Part shown: piece by piece, positions 13,906 to 21,979 of the stretch
Layout: each line of letters begins with the position of its first letter
How positions within the stretch are numbered: position 1 is the stretch's first letter
Assembly (NCBI RefSeq): GCF_900290115.1
Contig: NZ_LT985750.1
Coordinates: 192,658 to 256,657, forward strand
Reading direction: 5' to 3'
DNA from: Alistipes sp. Marseille-P5061
GTDB lineage: Bacteria > Bacteroidota > Bacteroidia > Bacteroidales > Rikenellaceae
DNA: 64,000 bases
Translations under genes and position numbers: made by a program
Notes under the pieces: generated by a model
Database searches by the model: none
Told to the model about the DNA's origin: nothing
Seen by the model: the letters and a program-made list of their open reading frames with translations, nothing else

Positions 13906-15862
13906 AGCGCAGCGAGTCGCTTTGTCCTCCCAGTGAAGCCTTCAGCCACACGGTTCCCTGGAGCGTCATCGTGTCGGTGACGTACTGACAGTCGGCATAG
14001 CGGCGCAGCGCCACCGTGTCGCCGTTGATGCGCAGCTGCGGCCTGCCCGCCGAGGAGTAGACCTTGAAGGCCTGCCGCTCGGTGTCGCGCAGCCGGTGGC
14101 GCTTGTCGGCCAGGTGGAGCGTCGTGTCGCGCTTGTTCCACATCGCACGGTAGAGGTAGTAGACATCCTTGCGCTCGCGGCGGTCCTGCGTCATCAGCCC
14201 CGAGCCGTTGACCCCGTAGGGGCGGCGCGCCGAGCCGTAGTCGAAGAGGTTGTTGACCCACACGCCCCAGAAGAGCGAATCCTGCTCCAGATTCTTGGCA
14301 TAGGCCTCGTGGAAGCGGCTCTGCCGCTGCTCGGGTATCCAGTTCGTGCGCGATACGGGCGGCACGGCGTTGTACTGGTGTGCCGGGAAGCCCGGCTCGC
14401 CGTAGCAGACACCCGACGCGAGGTGCGACCAGTTGCGGCGCAGCAGGTCGCGCCATACGGCCACATCGTCGGGCGAACCCTTCTCCCAGCCAACCTCCTG
14501 CTGCCAGACAATCAGGTCGGTGATGAAGTTGAGGCTGCCGTCCTGGTTGCTGCAGGCCACCGTCGGACGGGTGGGGTCCATGCAGTGCGCCGCGTCGTTC
14601 AGACGGCGGATGTAGGGCGAGGGGTCATCCCCCTTGGCCTGTAACAGCGAGAAGATGCCCCACATGACCACCGAGGGGTGGTTGTAGTTCTGGGCGATAA
14701 TCTCCTGCAGCTGCTGGAGGCCGTTCTCCTCGAACTGCGGGGTGGGGAAGTAGCCCATGTCGCCCAGGAAGGGGGCCCTCTGGAAGGGGATTTCGGCCCA
14801 GACCAGGATGCCGCGCTCGTCGCAGAGGTCGTAGAAGTACTGCGCGTGGGGCATCACCGCCGAGCGTACGGCGTTGGCCCCCAGGTCGCGGATGCAGGCC
14901 ATGTCGGCGTCGTAGTCGGCGTCGGTCAGGGCGCCCCCCTCAAGCGCATTGTCGTGGTAGAGCGTCACGCCGTGGATGGCGCAGAAGCTGCCGTTGAGGG
15001 TGAAGCGCTCCTCGGGGGTGACGCGCACCGAGCGGAAGCCCGTGCGGACGCTCACCTCGTCGAGCACCTGCTGCTCGCCCAGCCGCACGGTGAAGCGGTA
15101 GAGTGCCGCATGGTCGGGGCTCCACAGCTCGGGGTCGTCGACCGAGAAGGGTACCGATGCCGGGCGCCCGTCGAGGCGCACGCGCTGGCGGCGCGTGTAG
15201 ACGCGCGTGCCGTCGGGAGCGGTGATGTCGAGCGTGAGCAGGCAGTTGGCCTCGCCCGACGAGGAGGTGAGGTGGATTTCGGCCTCGCCCTCGACCCGCT
15301 CGGGGGTCACCGACGTGGGCTTGACCAGCACGCCGTCCGAACCGAAGTAGAGGGGCGAGACGGCCGTGCGGTCGGTGACGATGAGCTCGGCGCCGCGGTA
15401 GATGCCGCCGTAGAGGTTGGCGTCGGTCGAGACGGGCAGCACGTCCGAGCGGCTGTTGTTGCTCACGATGACCAGCAGCGCGTTCTTGTCTCCGCAGCGC
15501 AGTTTGTCGGTGATTTCGAAGGTGAAGGCCGCCGCCCCGCCGCGGTGTTCGCCCACGTAGTTGCCGTTGACGAAGAGCGTGGCGACGTTCTGCACGCCGT
15601 AGAACTTCACGAAGACGCGCTTGCCGCGCCATTCGGCGGGGATGCGCACCTCGTTCTGGTAGTTGGCCGTGGTTTCGAGGAAGAGGCCGACGGCTTCGGT
15701 GTCGGTGTTCCAGGTATGGGGCAGTGTGACGTAGCGGGCGTTGTCGCTCGTGTTCTCCGACTTGAAGAAGAAGCGCCACCCCTCGTTCAGCGGGTAGACT
15801 TTACGGGCCTGCGCCGTGATGCAGAGCAGCACGAGCAGCAGGGTTGCTGCGACTCTTTTCAT
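13841..15862 (-). CDS. Glycoside hydrolase family 2 protein, catalytic residues altered
   Basis: A 673-residue exported protein (signal peptide about 1-19, MKRVAATLLLVLLCITAQA). GH2 layout: sugar-binding jelly roll (about 20-165, LNEGWRFFFK, LPHTWN, FVKFYGVQNVATLFVNGNYVGEHRGG), immunoglobulin-like sandwich (about 166-280), TIM barrel (from FTLNGSFCAIHGVTLYHD, about 287, to LFWGVWVNNLFDYGSA, about 545). The expected acid/base Asn-Glu after WG is replaced by WGIFSLL (401-407), and the usual SEYG nucleophile region reads CYGEPG (486-491). It is therefore likely inactive or mechanistically altered. The start is the ATG at 15860-15862, after a -7 box. Confidence 0.85.
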   Translation of the reverse strand: MKRVAATLLLVLLCITAQARKVYPLNEGWRFFFKSENTSDNARYVTLPHTWNTDTEAVGLFLETTANYQNEVRIPAEWRGKRVFVKFYGVQNVATLFVNGNYVGEHRGGAAAFTFEITDKLRCGDKNALLVIVSNNSRSDVLPVSTDANLYGGIYRGAELIVTDRTAVSPLYFGSDGVLVKPTSVTPERVEGEAEIHLTSSSGEANCLLTLDITAPDGTRVYTRRQRVRLDGRPASVPFSVDDPELWSPDHAALYRFTVRLGEQQVLDEVSVRTGFRSVRVTPEERFTLNGSFCAIHGVTLYHDNALEGGALTDADYDADMACIRDLGANAVRSAVMPHAQYFYDLCDERGILVWAEIPFQRAPFLGDMGYFPTPQFEENGLQQLQEIIAQNYNHPSVVMWGIFSLLQAKGDDPSPYIRRLNDAAHCMDPTRPTVACSNQDGSLNFITDLIVWQQEVGWEKGSPDDVAVWRDLLRRNWSHLASGVCYGEPGFPAHQYNAVPPVSRTNWIPEQRQSRFHEAYAKNLEQDSLFWGVWVNNLFDYGSARRPYGVNGSGLMTQDRRERKDVYYLYRAMWNKRDTTLHLADKRHRLRDTERQAFKVYSSAGRPQLRINGDTVALRRYADCQYVTDTMTLQGTVWLKASLGGQSDSLRFRIDCAPQQPLLGVLRQTTGR

Positions 15863-15885
15863 GGTTTCTCGAAGGCTGTTTGGCG

Positions 15886-15893
15886 CAAATATA
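15886..15893 (-). promoter_or_regulatory. -7 box of the GH2 gene
   Basis: TATATTTG on the minus strand, 23 bases before the GH2 start codon. Confidence 0.6.
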
Positions 15894-15943
15894 CGAAATT
15901 TCGGCAAAAGTTGTCCCGGCGTTTTCCTCGGGGGCGGAATGCA

Positions 15944-15976
15944 GAGAGGCCCGGACCGTTGCGGTCCGGGCCTCTC
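15944..15976. terminator. Strong hairpin, second terminator of the lipoprotein gene
   Basis: A perfect 15-bp stem (arms 15944-15958 and 15962-15976, GAGAGGCCCGGACCG and its complement) with a 3-base loop. There is no long T run, but it backs up the T-tailed hairpin at 15985-16063. Confidence 0.65.
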
Positions 15977-15984
15977 GGGTCGGT

Positions 15985-16063
15985 AAAAAGACAGGAGACT
16001 CGAATTGGATGAAGATAACGATGTGTTTGTGGCGTATTCGTTTTGTGAGATGAGTCTCCTGTC
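15985..16063 (-). terminator. Terminator with 12-bp stem and 50-base loop after the lipoprotein gene
   Basis: GACAGGAGACTC (15990-16001) and GAGTCTCCTGTC (16052-16063) are perfect inverted repeats around a 50-base AT-rich loop. Read on the minus strand, the second arm is followed by five T. It starts eight bases after the stop codon of the large lipoprotein gene. Confidence 0.65.
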
Positions 16064-16070
16064 AGGAGGG

Positions 16071-19000
16071 CTACTTCTGGGCGACAGCTACCTTGACGGT
16101 ACCCGTGCGCTTCTCGCCGTAGGCGTAGGTGAAGGTGACGTCAATCGAGACGGTCTCGGTGACGGCCATCGACGTGTCGGTCGAACCCTTGACCGTCAGC
16201 AGGCCCGTTGCCGGGTCGAACGAGATGCGGTTCGTGTAGATGATGTCGGGGGTCGAGTAGCTTACCTCGGCGCCCAGCGGCGTCTTGATGTTCGTCAGAA
16301 GGCCCTTCGCGTCGGTCGTTCCGTCGTCGGTCTTCGGTGCGGCGAAGACGTTGGCGTTGTTCATATCCTTGAGCGTGAGCAGCGTCGAGATGTAGAGCGT
16401 CTGGTCGGTGGTCGTAGCTCCGATGGAACCGTCCTTGGCGGTGATGGCCTGGTCCTTAATCGGGTCGGCGATGTAGGCCGTGAACTTCTGCAGGTCGAAT
16501 ACCACGCCGTTGTTGTCCTCGAGCGTGACGACAATCGGCAGCTCAAGACCCTTGTACGAGCCCCACGAGAGCTTCGTGCCGCTTACGCCGGCCGTGCCGT
16601 AGTCGGCCTCCTCGTCGCTCCGGTCGATGGCGAACTTGACGCTCACGCCTGCAACGTCACCGTCGTAGAAGTAGGTGTTGACCAGGTCCTTGTTGTCTAC
16701 CGAGAAGACACCGCCCTCGAGCGTCGTGGCAATCAGCACGCGGTTGTCGGCCGGCAGGTCGGAGCCGCGCTGCAGCAGGACGCCCTGCGGCTTGTTGAGC
16801 GTGAAGGTGCCGCCGAAGACAACCTCGAGGCCCCACGTGGTGGTCAGCTTGCCCGAAAGCTCGTAGGGAGTCTCGGTCTTGGCGAAGCTTACGGCGATGT
16901 TGTCCGAGCCAATCAGAATCTGCGAACCGTCCTCGGCGCGGAGCGTGTTCTCCTCCTCGGAGGTCGATACGAACTGCTTGCCGTTCAGCGCGCTCTTGAA
17001 GGTTGCGTAGTCGGCGAAGTACTTCTCGGCAGCCTCACCCCACGTGTTCCAGATAATCCGGGCGAAGTCGAGGAATACCTTGTACTGGCGCGTGTTGGGC
17101 TCGTAGGCAATCTCCTTGGTGATGAGCTGGTCGGCAACGGCGGGCAGACCCTCGACCGTGAGCGGGAACTTGACGGTAACGGTCGTACCGGCTGCGCTCT
17201 CCTTGTAGAGGGCTACGACGGTGTAGTTTCCACCTGCGATGAAGTGGTTCCGTGCATCGGTCAGCTTGAGCGTCATGCGCTGTACGTCACCCTCGGCCGA
17301 CGGCTGCGAGTAGCTCTCGGCGGCAACCTGGATGTCGCTCACGGTAGCACCCTTGGCATCGGTTACGGTGAAGGTCGGCATCAGCGACTTGAGGGCGTTG
17401 AAGCGCTCGACATCGAGCTTGTTGGTGAACTCGTACTGTGCGGTGTACTCCTGCGAGCCCGAAGCGGCGGCGTAGTTCCATACGACGGGGGCGTCGAGCT
17501 GTGCGGTCTCGACCTCGGTGTCTACCGAGATGATGTTGAGCTTGGCAACGGCCTGCGTGTTGACATCGGCGTAGTTGCCGTTCTGGTCCTTCAGACGGAA
17601 GGTGAAGGCGCCCGACGTGATGACGTCACCTACCAGCTCGGGAGCCGGGGTTACGATGGCGGCCGAGGTCTCGGTCAGCTCGTAGTTCTCCTCGTGGCCG
17701 TTGTTTACCGTGGCGGCATCCTCCGGTGCAACCAGCTCGAACTGGGGAACGTTCTCCCATACGCTGTTCAGCGCCATGAGCTCCCCGTCCTGCTTCAGCA
17801 CGACGGAGTAGCCCTCGAAGAAGTTGCGGACGTTCTTGTCGGTGAACTCGACGTCGGAGGCGTACTCGTTGTTCTTGAGCTCCACGTACTTGTCACCCTC
17901 GAGACGGGCAACCGTCAGATTGCCGTTGACGAGTTCCATCGTACCGCCCTCGGTGGGGATGAACTCCGAGGTGTACTCGATGCCCTGCAGGGGGTTCTCC
18001 TCGGTCGAAGCGGCGTTGTCGATGGCGACGTGGAGGGCGATTGCGAGCGTCTTGGGCTGCTCCTCAAGTCTTGCCCCGAGGTAGTCGTAGTCGGTCGAAA
18101 CGACCACCACGAACTCACCCTTGGCGGCGTTCCACTCCTTCACTTCGTCGATGGTGAAGGCGGCACCCTCGGCACGGGTCATCACCTCCTCGGTCACGAT
18201 GCTCAGCGTCTCGGCGTTGAGCTTCGACTCTACGGCCAGCGACGCGGGCGTTACGCGGAACTTCAGCTCGGCCTGCTGCTTCTCGGCAGCACCCAGCGAG
18301 AAGTAGGAGGTCTCACCCTCCCCGTTGGTCATCTGGATGGCGTACGATGCGGGGAATACCACCTTGCCGTCGGCATAGGCCGGAACATAGACCAGCGACT
18401 GGATGCGGTTCTCGAGGTCGGCCACGCGCTTCTCGAGCTCCTCAATCTTCTCGAGGTAGGCCTTCAGCTCGTCGCTGAGCATCTCCTTCGAGACGGTCAG
18501 ACCATCGGCGCTGCCGATGAGTGCCAGGATGGCCTCCTTGTACTCCTCGTTCTGGCCCTTGATTTGCTCGAGCACGGCGTCGGCAGCACCCTCGGCGTTG
18601 ACGTAGTCGTAGTCGAACTTGTAGTTGGCGATGTACTCGTTCATCTGCTCGCCCAGCCAGGAGTCCTTCTTGAACTCCTCGATGGCGGCGTCGATGAGCC
18701 CCTGCACGTCGACACCCTCGAGCTGCTCGAGGCGCGAGATGAGCTCGTTGAGGGCCGACTTGGTGGCGAATTCGTTGCGCAGCGTCTGCTCCGAATCCTT
18801 CACGGCGTTGTCGACGTAGCTCTTCAGCGTGTTTTCCAAATCACGCAGCTTCTGGGCAACGTCACCCATTCCCTCGACCGTGCCTTCGAGGGTGGAGAGG
18901 CGCGAGGAGAGGTCTTCGATGACCTCGACGGAGCTCTTCACACCGTCAATCTGGCTCTGGAGGTCCTTGATGGTGACCGTCTCCAGTTCGTCGAGTTTCT

Positions 19001-19106
19001 TGTTTATCGAATCGATGTCGTCGTCGTAGCTCTTGCAACCGACACCGGCCAGCATTGTTCCCGTCAGGAACAACGCAAGAAACTTTTTGAAGAATTGTTT
19101 TTTCAT
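16071..19106 (-). CDS. Large surface lipoprotein, coiled-coil N-terminus (DUF4988-like)
   Basis: A 1011-residue lipoprotein: signal peptide with lipobox LAGVGC (mature Cys at about 24), then KSYDDDIDSINKKLDELE. Residues about 30-270 are alpha-helical coiled coil with short heptad stretches; the remaining about 740 residues are beta-rich, with several repeats of the style VFPASYAIQMTNGEGETSYFSLG and ALNGKQFVSTSEEENTLRAEDG. The opening resembles DUF4988-type Bacteroidota surface lipoproteins. No enzymatic motif was found. Codon use is less GC-extreme than neighbours, and strong promoter and double terminator suggest high expression. It may be a stalk or surface-layer-like protein; function not known. 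Confidence 0.75.
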   Translation of the reverse strand: MKKQFFKKFLALFLTGTMLAGVGCKSYDDDIDSINKKLDELETVTIKDLQSQIDGVKSSVEVIEDLSSRLSTLEGTVEGMGDVAQKLRDLENTLKSYVDNAVKDSEQTLRNEFATKSALNELISRLEQLEGVDVQGLIDAAIEEFKKDSWLGEQMNEYIANYKFDYDYVNAEGAADAVLEQIKGQNEEYKEAILALIGSADGLTVSKEMLSDELKAYLEKIEELEKRVADLENRIQSLVYVPAYADGKVVFPASYAIQMTNGEGETSYFSLGAAEKQQAELKFRVTPASLAVESKLNAETLSIVTEEVMTRAEGAAFTIDEVKEWNAAKGEFVVVVSTDYDYLGARLEEQPKTLAIALHVAIDNAASTEENPLQGIEYTSEFIPTEGGTMELVNGNLTVARLEGDKYVELKNNEYASDVEFTDKNVRNFFEGYSVVLKQDGELMALNSVWENVPQFELVAPEDAATVNNGHEENYELTETSAAIVTPAPELVGDVITSGAFTFRLKDQNGNYADVNTQAVAKLNIISVDTEVETAQLDAPVVWNYAAASGSQEYTAQYEFTNKLDVERFNALKSLMPTFTVTDAKGATVSDIQVAAESYSQPSAEGDVQRMTLKLTDARNHFIAGGNYTVVALYKESAAGTTVTVKFPLTVEGLPAVADQLITKEIAYEPNTRQYKVFLDFARIIWNTWGEAAEKYFADYATFKSALNGKQFVSTSEEENTLRAEDGSQILIGSDNIAVSFAKTETPYELSGKLTTTWGLEVVFGGTFTLNKPQGVLLQRGSDLPADNRVLIATTLEGGVFSVDNKDLVNTYFYDGDVAGVSVKFAIDRSDEEADYGTAGVSGTKLSWGSYKGLELPIVVTLEDNNGVVFDLQKFTAYIADPIKDQAITAKDGSIGATTTDQTLYISTLLTLKDMNNANVFAAPKTDDGTTDAKGLLTNIKTPLGAEVSYSTPDIIYTNRISFDPATGLLTVKGSTDTSMAVTETVSIDVTFTYAYGEKRTGTVKVAVAQK

Positions 19107-19163
19107 AGTTGATGATAATTGAGTTGTGTTGAATTGTTGTGGTTTGTCCTCTGTTGCCCTGTG

Positions 19164-19183
19164 GAGTTCCGCATGCGGAGCTC
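19164..19183 (-). promoter_or_regulatory. Hairpin in the 5' leader of the lipoprotein gene
   Basis: GAGTTCCGC/GCGGAGCTC form a near-perfect 10-bp palindrome-like stem in the roughly 180-base untranslated leader between the predicted transcript start and the ATG at 19106. Confidence 0.4.
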
Positions 19184-19271
19184 TGTTGTTTTTAAAAAAT
19201 TAAGTTATTGTCCGTTAGTTGTTTATCTCTTTTTATGAACGTTTTCGGCGGGTGCGGTTCGCAATTTGTTG

Positions 19272-19287
19272 GTATCATATATGATAC
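19272..19287. promoter_or_regulatory. Perfect 16-bp palindrome, candidate operator
   Basis: GTATCATATATGATAC is a perfect palindrome placed at the expected transcript start of the lipoprotein gene (just downstream of the -7 box at 19296-19303). The divergent neighbour encodes an XRE-type DNA-binding protein, an obvious candidate binder. Confidence 0.6.
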
Positions 19288-19295
19288 GCGTGGTG

Positions 19296-19326
19296 CAAAT
19301 ATAATATATAAATTTTGCACGACAAA
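19296..19326 (-). promoter_or_regulatory. Consensus promoter of the large lipoprotein gene
   Basis: Minus strand: TTTG (complement of 19323-19326), exactly 19 bases, then TATATTTG (complement of 19296-19303). The -7 box is inside a larger inverted repeat, GTGCAAA (19293-19299) and TTTGCAC (19314-19320). Confidence 0.85.
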
Positions 19327-19349
19327 ACTTTTTATCCGATTTTTTGAAA

Positions 19350-19568
19350 ATGACACTCGACTATCAGGAGGAAATTGTATATATCTCTTCGAGAATCAGG
19401 CAATTACGCAAGGAACGGCACCTCACCGTACAGGAACTTGCGTACCGGTGTGACATGGAGCGCTCGAACATGAGCCGCATTGAGGCGGGGAGGACCAACC
19501 TGACCGTAAAGACGATGTGTATCATCTGTAACGCACTGTGCGTGAGTCTTCGGGATTTAATCCGGTAA
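19350..19568 (+). CDS. Small XRE-family HTH regulator
   Basis: A 72-residue DNA-binding protein consisting of one lambda-repressor-like domain: RIRQLRKERHLTVQELAYRCDMERSNMSRIEAGRTNLTVKTMCIICNALCVSLRDLI. The recognition helix is around MERSNMSRIE. There is no sensor domain. The ATG at 19350 is preferred; a TTG two codons upstream is possible. It is divergent from the large lipoprotein gene and shares its control region, including a 16-bp palindrome, so it may repress that gene, itself, or both. Confidence 0.85.
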   Translation: MTLDYQEEIVYISSRIRQLRKERHLTVQELAYRCDMERSNMSRIEAGRTNLTVKTMCIICNALCVSLRDLIR

Positions 19569-19593
19569 GCGATATACCTATAATATAAAAGAG

Positions 19594-19660
19594 GTCCCCT
19601 CGGGAGGGGACGCAACAAAGGGTCAAACTTGCCGGGGCTGCCACGAAAGGCCCCTTTTTT
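19594..19660 (+). terminator. Two hairpins ending the XRE gene transcript
   Basis: GTCCCCT/AGGGGAC (19594-19611) is followed by GGGGC...GCCCC (19634-19654) and six T (19655-19660); the second is a standard intrinsic terminator. Confidence 0.75.
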
Positions 19661-19817
19661 GTGCCCTTTCCGCGAGCGGAGGCGGCTGCCGTGTCCGGCG
19701 GTCGGACACGGCCCTGCTTCTCTTTGCTGCCGCCCCGGACGGGGTGCGGACGTTCCTCCTTTGCGGTCTTCGGCCGGGAGCGGATGCCTCTTGCTGCGGC
19801 CCCTTTTCGGTCCGGAA

Positions 19818-19849
19818 TTTGGCGCTTCGCGCGGCAAACGTTATCTTTG
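19818..19849 (+). promoter_or_regulatory. Promoter of the CvpA-rsgA-trmH operon
   Basis: TTTG at 19818-19821 and TATCTTTG at 19842-19849, separated by 20 bases; the start codon follows 24 bases later. Confidence 0.75.
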
Positions 19850-19873
19850 TCGGAGAATCGAAACGATTGACCG

Positions 19874-20398
19874 ATGAATGCAATAGACCTGGTGGTATGC
19901 CTGCTGCTGCTTCTGGCCCTCTGGCACGGCTGGAAGCAGGGCTTCATCGTGCAGGTATGCTCGCTGGCCGGCATCCTGGCCGGCATCTGGCTCGCCTCGC
20001 GCTACGGTGCGGTGGTGGGCGGCTGGCTCCGCCTCGACGAGCAGTTCGCCGCCGCGGGGGGCTTCATCGCCCTCTTCGTGGTGGTCCTCATCGTGGTGGC
20101 CATCCTGGCACGGCTGCTGCGCCGCCTCTTCCGCTTTGCCGGACTGGGGGCGGCCGACGTGCTGCTGGGGGTGGTGGTCTCGCTGGCCAAGTGCCTGCTG
20201 GCGCTGGGCGTTCTCTTCGCCGCCTTCGACCGCCTCAACGGGCAGTACGACCTGGTCGAGGAGCGCACCCTCGAGCAATCCATCAGTTACCAACCCGTCA
20301 TGCACCTCAGCGAATCGCTCCTCCCCTTCGTGGAGCGGGCCTTCGGCGAGGGCGCGACCCCAAGCGACGCCGACCATGGAGACGATGCAACCCACTGA
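19874..20398 (+). CDS. CvpA family membrane protein
   Basis: A 174-residue protein with four hydrophobic segments (about 4-22, 28-48, 62-84, 96-118) and the CvpA-family opening MNAIDLVVCLLLLLALWHGWKQGFIVQVCSLAGILAGIWLA. CvpA proteins are inner-membrane proteins linked to colicin V production in E. coli and, more broadly, to envelope homeostasis; mechanism unknown. The hydrophilic C-terminal tail (about 120-174) is probably outside the bilayer. First gene of an operon; its end overlaps the rsgA start by 23 bases, implying translational coupling. Confidence 0.85.
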   Translation: MNAIDLVVCLLLLLALWHGWKQGFIVQVCSLAGILAGIWLASRYGAVVGGWLRLDEQFAAAGGFIALFVVVLIVVAILARLLRRLFRFAGLGAADVLLGVVVSLAKCLLALGVLFAAFDRLNGQYDLVEERTLEQSISYQPVMHLSESLLPFVERAFGEGATPSDADHGDDATH

Positions 20399-21308
20399 GG
20401 CCTCGGGCCTTGTCGTGCGTGCCACGGGCAGCTGGTACGAGGTGGCGAGCGGCGGCCGCACGCTCCGCTGCCGCATCCGCGGACGGCTGCGCCTGAAGGG
20501 TATCCGCTCGACCAACCCCGTGGTGGTGGGCGACGTGGTGCGCTTCGAGGAGGGCGAGGAGGGCGAAGGGAGCATCTTCGCCGTCGAACCCCGCCGCAAC
20601 TACATCATCCGCCGCGCCTCGAACCTCTCGAAGGAGTCGCACATCATCGCGGCGAACGTCGACCAGGCGCTGCTGCTGGTGACGCTCTCGGAGCCGGTGA
20701 CGGCCCCCGAGTTCGTCGACCGCTTCCTGGTGACGTGCGAGGCCTACAAGGTGCCCGTCACGCTGGTGCTGGCCAAACGCGACCTGCAGTCGGACGAGGC
20801 GGTGGCGGCCTTCCGCGCCGTCTACGAGGCGGCGGGCTACCCCGTGCTGGAGGTCGCGGCGCTCGAAGGGCGGGGCGTGGAGGAGGTCCGCGCGCTGCTG
20901 GCCGGCCGCACGACCCTCTTTTCGGGCAACTCGGGGGTGGGCAAGTCGACCCTCGTGCAGGCCATCGACCCCTCGCTCGACATCCGCACGGGCGAAATCT
21001 CCGAGAGCCACCACAAGGGGCGCCATACGACCACCTTCTCGACGATGTATCCGCTCGGCGACGGGGGCTGGCTCATCGACACGCCGGGCATCAAGGGCTT
21101 CGGCCTCATCGATATCGACGACGCCGAGCTGTGGCACTACTTTCCCGAGATGATGCGCCTGGCGCCCGGCTGCCGATTCTACAACTGCACCCACACCCAC
21201 GAACCGGGATGCGCCGTCGTGGCGGCCGTCGAGCGGGGCGAGGTGGCGTGGTCGCGATACGAAAGTTACCTGAAAATCCTCGACGAAGATGACAAGTACC
21301 GCAAATAG
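20376..21308 (+). CDS. rsgA: Ribosome small subunit-dependent GTPase RsgA
   Basis: A 310-residue circularly permuted GTPase that checks late 30S subunit maturation. N-terminal OB fold (GLVVRATGSWYEVASGGRTLRCRIRG), then the permuted G domain: G4 as LAKRDL, G1 as GNSGVGKSTLVQAI, G2 region GRHTTTFST and G3 as DTPGIKGFG, then the C-terminal zinc knuckle (C in APGCRFYNCTHTHEPGCAV). The start at 20376 gives the normal length; an ATG nine bases later is possible. It overlaps CvpA upstream and trmH downstream by about 20 bases each, so the three are translationally coupled. Confidence 0.95.
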   Translation: METMQPTEASGLVVRATGSWYEVASGGRTLRCRIRGRLRLKGIRSTNPVVVGDVVRFEEGEEGEGSIFAVEPRRNYIIRRASNLSKESHIIAANVDQALLLVTLSEPVTAPEFVDRFLVTCEAYKVPVTLVLAKRDLQSDEAVAAFRAVYEAAGYPVLEVAALEGRGVEEVRALLAGRTTLFSGNSGVGKSTLVQAIDPSLDIRTGEISESHHKGRHTTTFSTMYPLGDGGWLIDTPGIKGFGLIDIDDAELWHYFPEMMRLAPGCRFYNCTHTHEPGCAVVAAVERGEVAWSRYESYLKILDEDDKYRK

Positions 21309-21975
21309 GGACGTGGCGTGGTACCGCGAGCGGATAGCCCTCCTCTCCGGCTTCATGCTCCCCGCACGCTACGACGTGCTGCGGCGGACGGTCGCCATGC
21401 GTACGCGCTACATGACCATCCTGGCCGAGAATACCTTCCATCCGCAGAATGCCGCGGCGCTCATCCGCCACTGCGAGGCCTTCGGCCTGCAGCAGATGCA
21501 CACGGTCGAGACCTTCTGCCGCTTCAACCCCAGCGCCGCCATCGTGCGGGGCACCGACCGCTGGGTCGACATCCGCCGCCACGGGTCGACGGCCGAGGCG
21601 CTTGCGGCGCTGCGTGCCGAGGGGTACCGCATCGTGGCGACGACGCCCCACCGCGAGGATACGACCCCCGAGTCGTTCGACGTCGGACGGGGGCGCTTCG
21701 CGCTGGTCTTCGGCACGGAGCATGCCGGCATCTCGGAGGAGGTGCTCGCGTCGGCCGACGAGTTCCTGCGCATCCCCATGTGCGGCATGGTCGAGAGCCT
21801 CAACGTCTCGGCCTCGGCCGCCATCCTTATCTACATGCTCTCGGAGCGGATGCGCCGCCAGGTCGAGGGGTGGAACATGACCGCCGCGGAGCAGGCTGCG
21901 ACGCTCTACGGCTGGATGTGCCGCAGCGTCAAGGACTCGGAGGAGATACTCAAACGAACATTCGGAGAAGAATAA
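21289..21975 (+). CDS. trmH: tRNA/rRNA 2'-O-methyltransferase, TrmH (SpoU) family
   Basis: A 228-residue SPOUT methyltransferase that adds a methyl group to a ribose 2'-OH, most likely of G18 in tRNA. Motif 1 N-terminal region NTFHPQNAAALIRHCEAFGL, motif 2 FALVFGTEHAGIS, motif 3 IPMCGMVESLNVSASAAILIY (knot and SAM site). The N-terminal helical part (1-45) and C-terminal extension match TrmH better than RlmB or TrmL, but the RNA target is inferred. It overlaps the rsgA end by 20 bases, and is followed after 4 bases by the aminotransferase gene. Confidence 0.88.
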   Translation: MTSTANRDVAWYRERIALLSGFMLPARYDVLRRTVAMRTRYMTILAENTFHPQNAAALIRHCEAFGLQQMHTVETFCRFNPSAAIVRGTDRWVDIRRHGSTAEALAALRAEGYRIVATTPHREDTTPESFDVGRGRFALVFGTEHAGISEEVLASADEFLRIPMCGMVESLNVSASAAILIYMLSERMRRQVEGWNMTAAEQAATLYGWMCRSVKDSEEILKRTFGEE

Positions 21976-21979
21976 CACC

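Noticed and set aside
16005..19112. Plus-strand open frame of more than 1000 codons opposite the large lipoprotein gene
   Set aside because: It is the complement of a real gene with signal peptide, lipobox and promoter; the antisense product is Val/Leu/Arg-rich without domains.
19293..19320. Inverted repeat GTGCAAA...TTTGCAC as a terminator
   Set aside because: It is an AT-rich promoter region between divergent genes, without a T run after a GC stem.
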